Shown here: positions 62,386 to 64,000 of the stretch, in pieces
Numbering within the stretch: position 1 is the first letter of the stretch
How the letters are laid out: every line of letters starts with the position of its first letter
Assembly: GCF_031844685.1 (NCBI RefSeq)
Contig: NZ_CP134605.1
Coordinates: forward strand, 992,001 to 1,056,000
Direction of reading: 5' to 3'
Origin: Streptomyces sp. ITFR-21
GTDB taxonomy: Bacteria > Actinomycetota > Actinomycetes > Streptomycetales > Streptomycetaceae
DNA: 64,000 nucleotides
Position numbers and translations under genes: made by a program
Notes under the pieces: model-generated
What the model saw: the letters and a program-made list of their open reading frames with translations, nothing else
What the model was told of the DNA's origin: nothing
Databases searched by the model: none

Positions 62386-63470
62386 TCGGCGTGGCACCGG
62401 GCGAGCACCTCCCTGGCGAGCTGCCGATAGGCCGCGGCACCGACGGAGTTGGAGGCGTAGGTGGTGATCGGCTCGCCGGCCACAGTCGTCTCGGGGAACC
62501 GCACGGTGCGGCCGATGACGGTGTGGAAGACGTTCTCGTCGAACGCCTCCACGACGCGGGCCAGCACCTCGCGGCTGTGCACGGTCCGCGAGTCGTACAT
62601 GGTGGCGAGGATGCCGTCGAGTTCGAGCTCCGGGTTGAGCCGCTCGCGGACCTTCGCGATGGTCTCGGTGAGCAGCGCGACCCCGCGCAGCGCGAAGAAC
62701 TCGCACTCCAGCGGCACGATCACGGAGTGCGCGGCGGTCAGCGCGTTGACCGTGAGCAAACCGAGCGAGGGCTGGCAGTCGATGACGACGTAGTCGTAGT
62801 CGGGCAGCAGCGGCTTGAGCGCGCGGGCCAGCGCGGACTCCCGGGCCACCTCGCTGACCAGCTGCACCTCGGCGGCCGACAGGTCGATGTTGCTGGGCAG
62901 CAGGTCCATGCCGGGCACCGCGGTCTTGAGCAGCACCTCGTCCGCCGCCAGCCCGCGTTCCATCAGCAGGTTGTAGACCGTGATGTCCAGTTCCATCGGG
63001 TTGACCCCGAGGCCGACCGACAGGGCGCCCTGCGGGTCGAAGTCGACCAGCAGCACCCGGCGGCCGTATTCGGCGAGCGCGGCGCCCAGGTTGATGGTCG
63101 AGGTGGTCTTGCCGACCCCGCCCTTCTGGTTGCACATCGCGACGATCTTCGCCGGTCCATGGTCGGTCAGCGGGTTCGGGATCGGGAAGTAGGGCAGTGG
63201 GCGGCCGGTGGGTCCGACCCGCTCGCGGCGCTGCCGCGCGGCGTCCGGGGCGAGGGTGGCGGCGTACTCGGGATCGGGCTCGTACTCCGCGTCCGGGTCG
63301 TAGAACTGACCGTCCTGCAGGTCGGGGTCGTTGTCGTAGGGTCCCATGGTGCGAGCGGCCCGCGGCTCCGTACTCATCTCAGGCCGACGGGACTCGAACG
63401 TGCGGACCGCGACCGAACCGACGGTCATTCCTGGCTGACCACCCCCCGGAGCAAATGTCGACTCATTCAC
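62382..63470 (-). CDS. ParA/MinD-family ATPase, 362 aa
   Basis: This deviant-Walker P-loop ATPase has Walker A MCNQKGGVGKTTSTINL near residue 115, A' VLLVDFDPQGALSVGLGVNP, and Walker B DYVVIDCQPSLGLL, with the typical PLECEFFALRGVALL. The start at GTG 63470 (VNESTFAPGGGQP) is supported by AAGGAGGTAAG seven bases before it. The N-terminal 100 residues are acidic and Pro/Tyr-rich (NDPDLQDGQFYDPDAEYEPDPEY). It heads the run with the RHH-like protein, scpA and scpB, and no parB gene is adjacent, so it is distinct from the oriC parAB system and may act in sporulation-time segregation or polarity. Confidence 0.92.
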   Translation of the reverse strand: MNESTFAPGGGQPGMTVGSVAVRTFESRRPEMSTEPRAARTMGPYDNDPDLQDGQFYDPDAEYEPDPEYAATLAPDAARQRRERVGPTGRPLPYFPIPNPLTDHGPAKIVAMCNQKGGVGKTTSTINLGAALAEYGRRVLLVDFDPQGALSVGLGVNPMELDITVYNLLMERGLAADEVLLKTAVPGMDLLPSNIDLSAAEVQLVSEVARESALARALKPLLPDYDYVVIDCQPSLGLLTVNALTAAHSVIVPLECEFFALRGVALLTETIAKVRERLNPELELDGILATMYDSRTVHSREVLARVVEAFDENVFHTVIGRTVRFPETTVAGEPITTYASNSVGAAAYRQLAREVLARCHAE

Positions 63471-63642
63471 AAGTCGTCTTACCTCCTTGGTGACCAGGAA
63501 ACTTCTCGACAGGTCAGCGTGACTACAGCCGACGTTTCGCGACTCTATGGCGTGTCGGTGGTCCGCAGCAACACAATCCGCCGGACACGGCATGATGTGT
63601 CGGCAACCGAACACCCGGCTGTCAAGGGCGTAACCACGCCGA

Positions 63643-63673
63643 CGGCCGGGTCCTGACTGCCAAGACCCGGCCG
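63643..63673 (-). terminator. Hairpin terminator of the ald gene
   Basis: CGGCCGGGTC-N11-GACCCGGCCG lies 31 bases after the ald stop on the minus strand and upstream of the ParA gene. The 10-base arms are perfect. Confidence 0.65.
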
Positions 63674-63703
63674 CTTGTGCGAAGTTGGCACCCAGTGCCG
63701 GGA

Positions 63704-64000
63704 TCAGCCCAGCAGGGCGGCCAGGTCGATGGCGTCCAGGCCGTGCGCCTCGGCCACCGGACCGTAGACGACCTGCCCCTCATGGGCGTTGAGGCCGAGG
63801 GCGAGCGCCGCGTCCCGGCGCAGCGCCTCGCGCCAGCCGCGGTCGGCCAGCTCGACGACGTACGGCAGCGTGGCGTTGGTCAGCGCGTAGGTGGAGGTGT
63901 TGGGCACCGCGCCGGGCATGTTGGCCACACAGTAGAACACCGACTCGTGGACGGTGAAGGTCGGTTCGGCGTGCGTGGTGGGCCGGGAGTCCTCGAAGCA
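63704..64000 (-). CDS. ald: Alanine dehydrogenase, C-terminal part (5' end outside window)
   Basis: L-alanine dehydrogenase interconverts alanine and pyruvate with NAD. The visible 98 residues carry the C-terminal signature VFYCVANMPGAVPNTSTYALTNATLPYVVELADRGW and end GLNAHEGQVVYGPVAEAHGLDAIDLAALLG, typical of Ald. The frame is open to the right edge and lacks its N-terminus. It sits upstream of the ParA-scpAB run on the same strand; the hairpin at 63643-63673 probably separates the transcripts. Confidence 0.93.
   Translation of the reverse strand, partial: CFEDSRPTTHAEPTFTVHESVFYCVANMPGAVPNTSTYALTNATLPYVVELADRGWREALRRDAALALGLNAHEGQVVYGPVAEAHGLDAIDLAALLG

Noticed and set aside
63380..63410. 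GGGACTCGAAC resembling the T-arm of a tRNA
   Set aside because: It lies inside the ParA N-terminal coding sequence and no cloverleaf can be drawn around it.

Overview
The window is very GC-rich actinobacterial DNA with short intergenic gaps, many GTG starts, frequent 4-base stop/start overlaps and strong purine-rich ribosome binding sites. The gene content points to Streptomyces or a close relative of that family: a SepF paralogue, two Rpf-type transglycosylases, a streptogrisin-type protease, secreted lipases, and a der / plsC / cmk / tyrA / rluB / scpB / scpA / ParA / ald block. From memory, the gene order resembles the chromosomal core of S. coelicolor running from the gluconokinase gene to the alanine dehydrogenase gene. 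No alignment was run. I saw no rRNA, tRNA, CRISPR array, transposase or phage gene.

Layout. 0-5 kb: a thaumatin-like protein end, an AtuA-family protein, a NUDIX hydrolase, two DUF202 membrane proteins and a conserved gene broken by a frameshift. 5.7-7.7 kb: gluconokinase and glucarate dehydratase, for sugar acids. 7.8-13 kb: an acyl-CoA catabolic group (an ACAD10/11-like kinase plus dehydrogenase pair, a quinone reductase, a TetR regulator and an SDR). 13-18.6 kb: a secreted penicillin-acylase homologue, a methyltransferase and an amidase. 18.6-25.5 kb: a second catabolic group (MaoC hydratase, acyl-CoA dehydrogenase, alcohol and aldehyde dehydrogenases) with two TetR regulators and four candidate operators that fall into two matching pairs. 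26-28 kb: homogentisate dioxygenase translationally coupled to a GntR/UTRA regulator, with a perfect 16-bp inverted repeat in front. 29-32 kb: a small conserved-looking protein, an SGNH lipase and an AAA ATPase. 32-34 kb: three overlapping genes (HemK-like methyltransferase, CDGSH protein, heme-oxygenase-like iron enzyme), the best candidate here for an uncharacterised system. 34-37 kb: a GntR repressor coupled to a methyltransferase-NUDIX fusion, then a fused acyl-CoA carboxyltransferase. 37-43 kb: secreted lipase, F420-type flavin protein, protease, DUF1684 protein and an LLM monooxygenase, followed by an orphan cysteine-type leader peptide. 44-53 kb: SepF, a glutaryl-CoA-type dehydrogenase, a truncated MFS gene, PAP2 phosphatase, I78 inhibitor, glycosyltransferase and two Rpf-like cell-wall enzymes. 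53-64 kb: housekeeping operons for ribosome assembly, phospholipid and CMP/CDP synthesis, tyrosine synthesis, rRNA pseudouridylation, chromosome condensation (ScpA/ScpB) and a ParA ATPase, ending inside alanine dehydrogenase.

How the genes fit together. The left two thirds is mainly carbon catabolism (sugar acids, fatty or hydroxy acids, aromatic amino acids via homogentisate) and secreted hydrolases, each under local TetR or GntR control with recognisable palindromes. The right third is the conserved division, segregation and translation core, largely on the minus strand in translationally coupled runs (tyrA-cmk-plsC-der; ParA-RHH protein-scpA-scpB-rluB). Starts are my choice from ribosome binding sites and homologue-like N-termini. 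Operator and terminator calls are read directly as inverted repeats; which protein binds them is inference.
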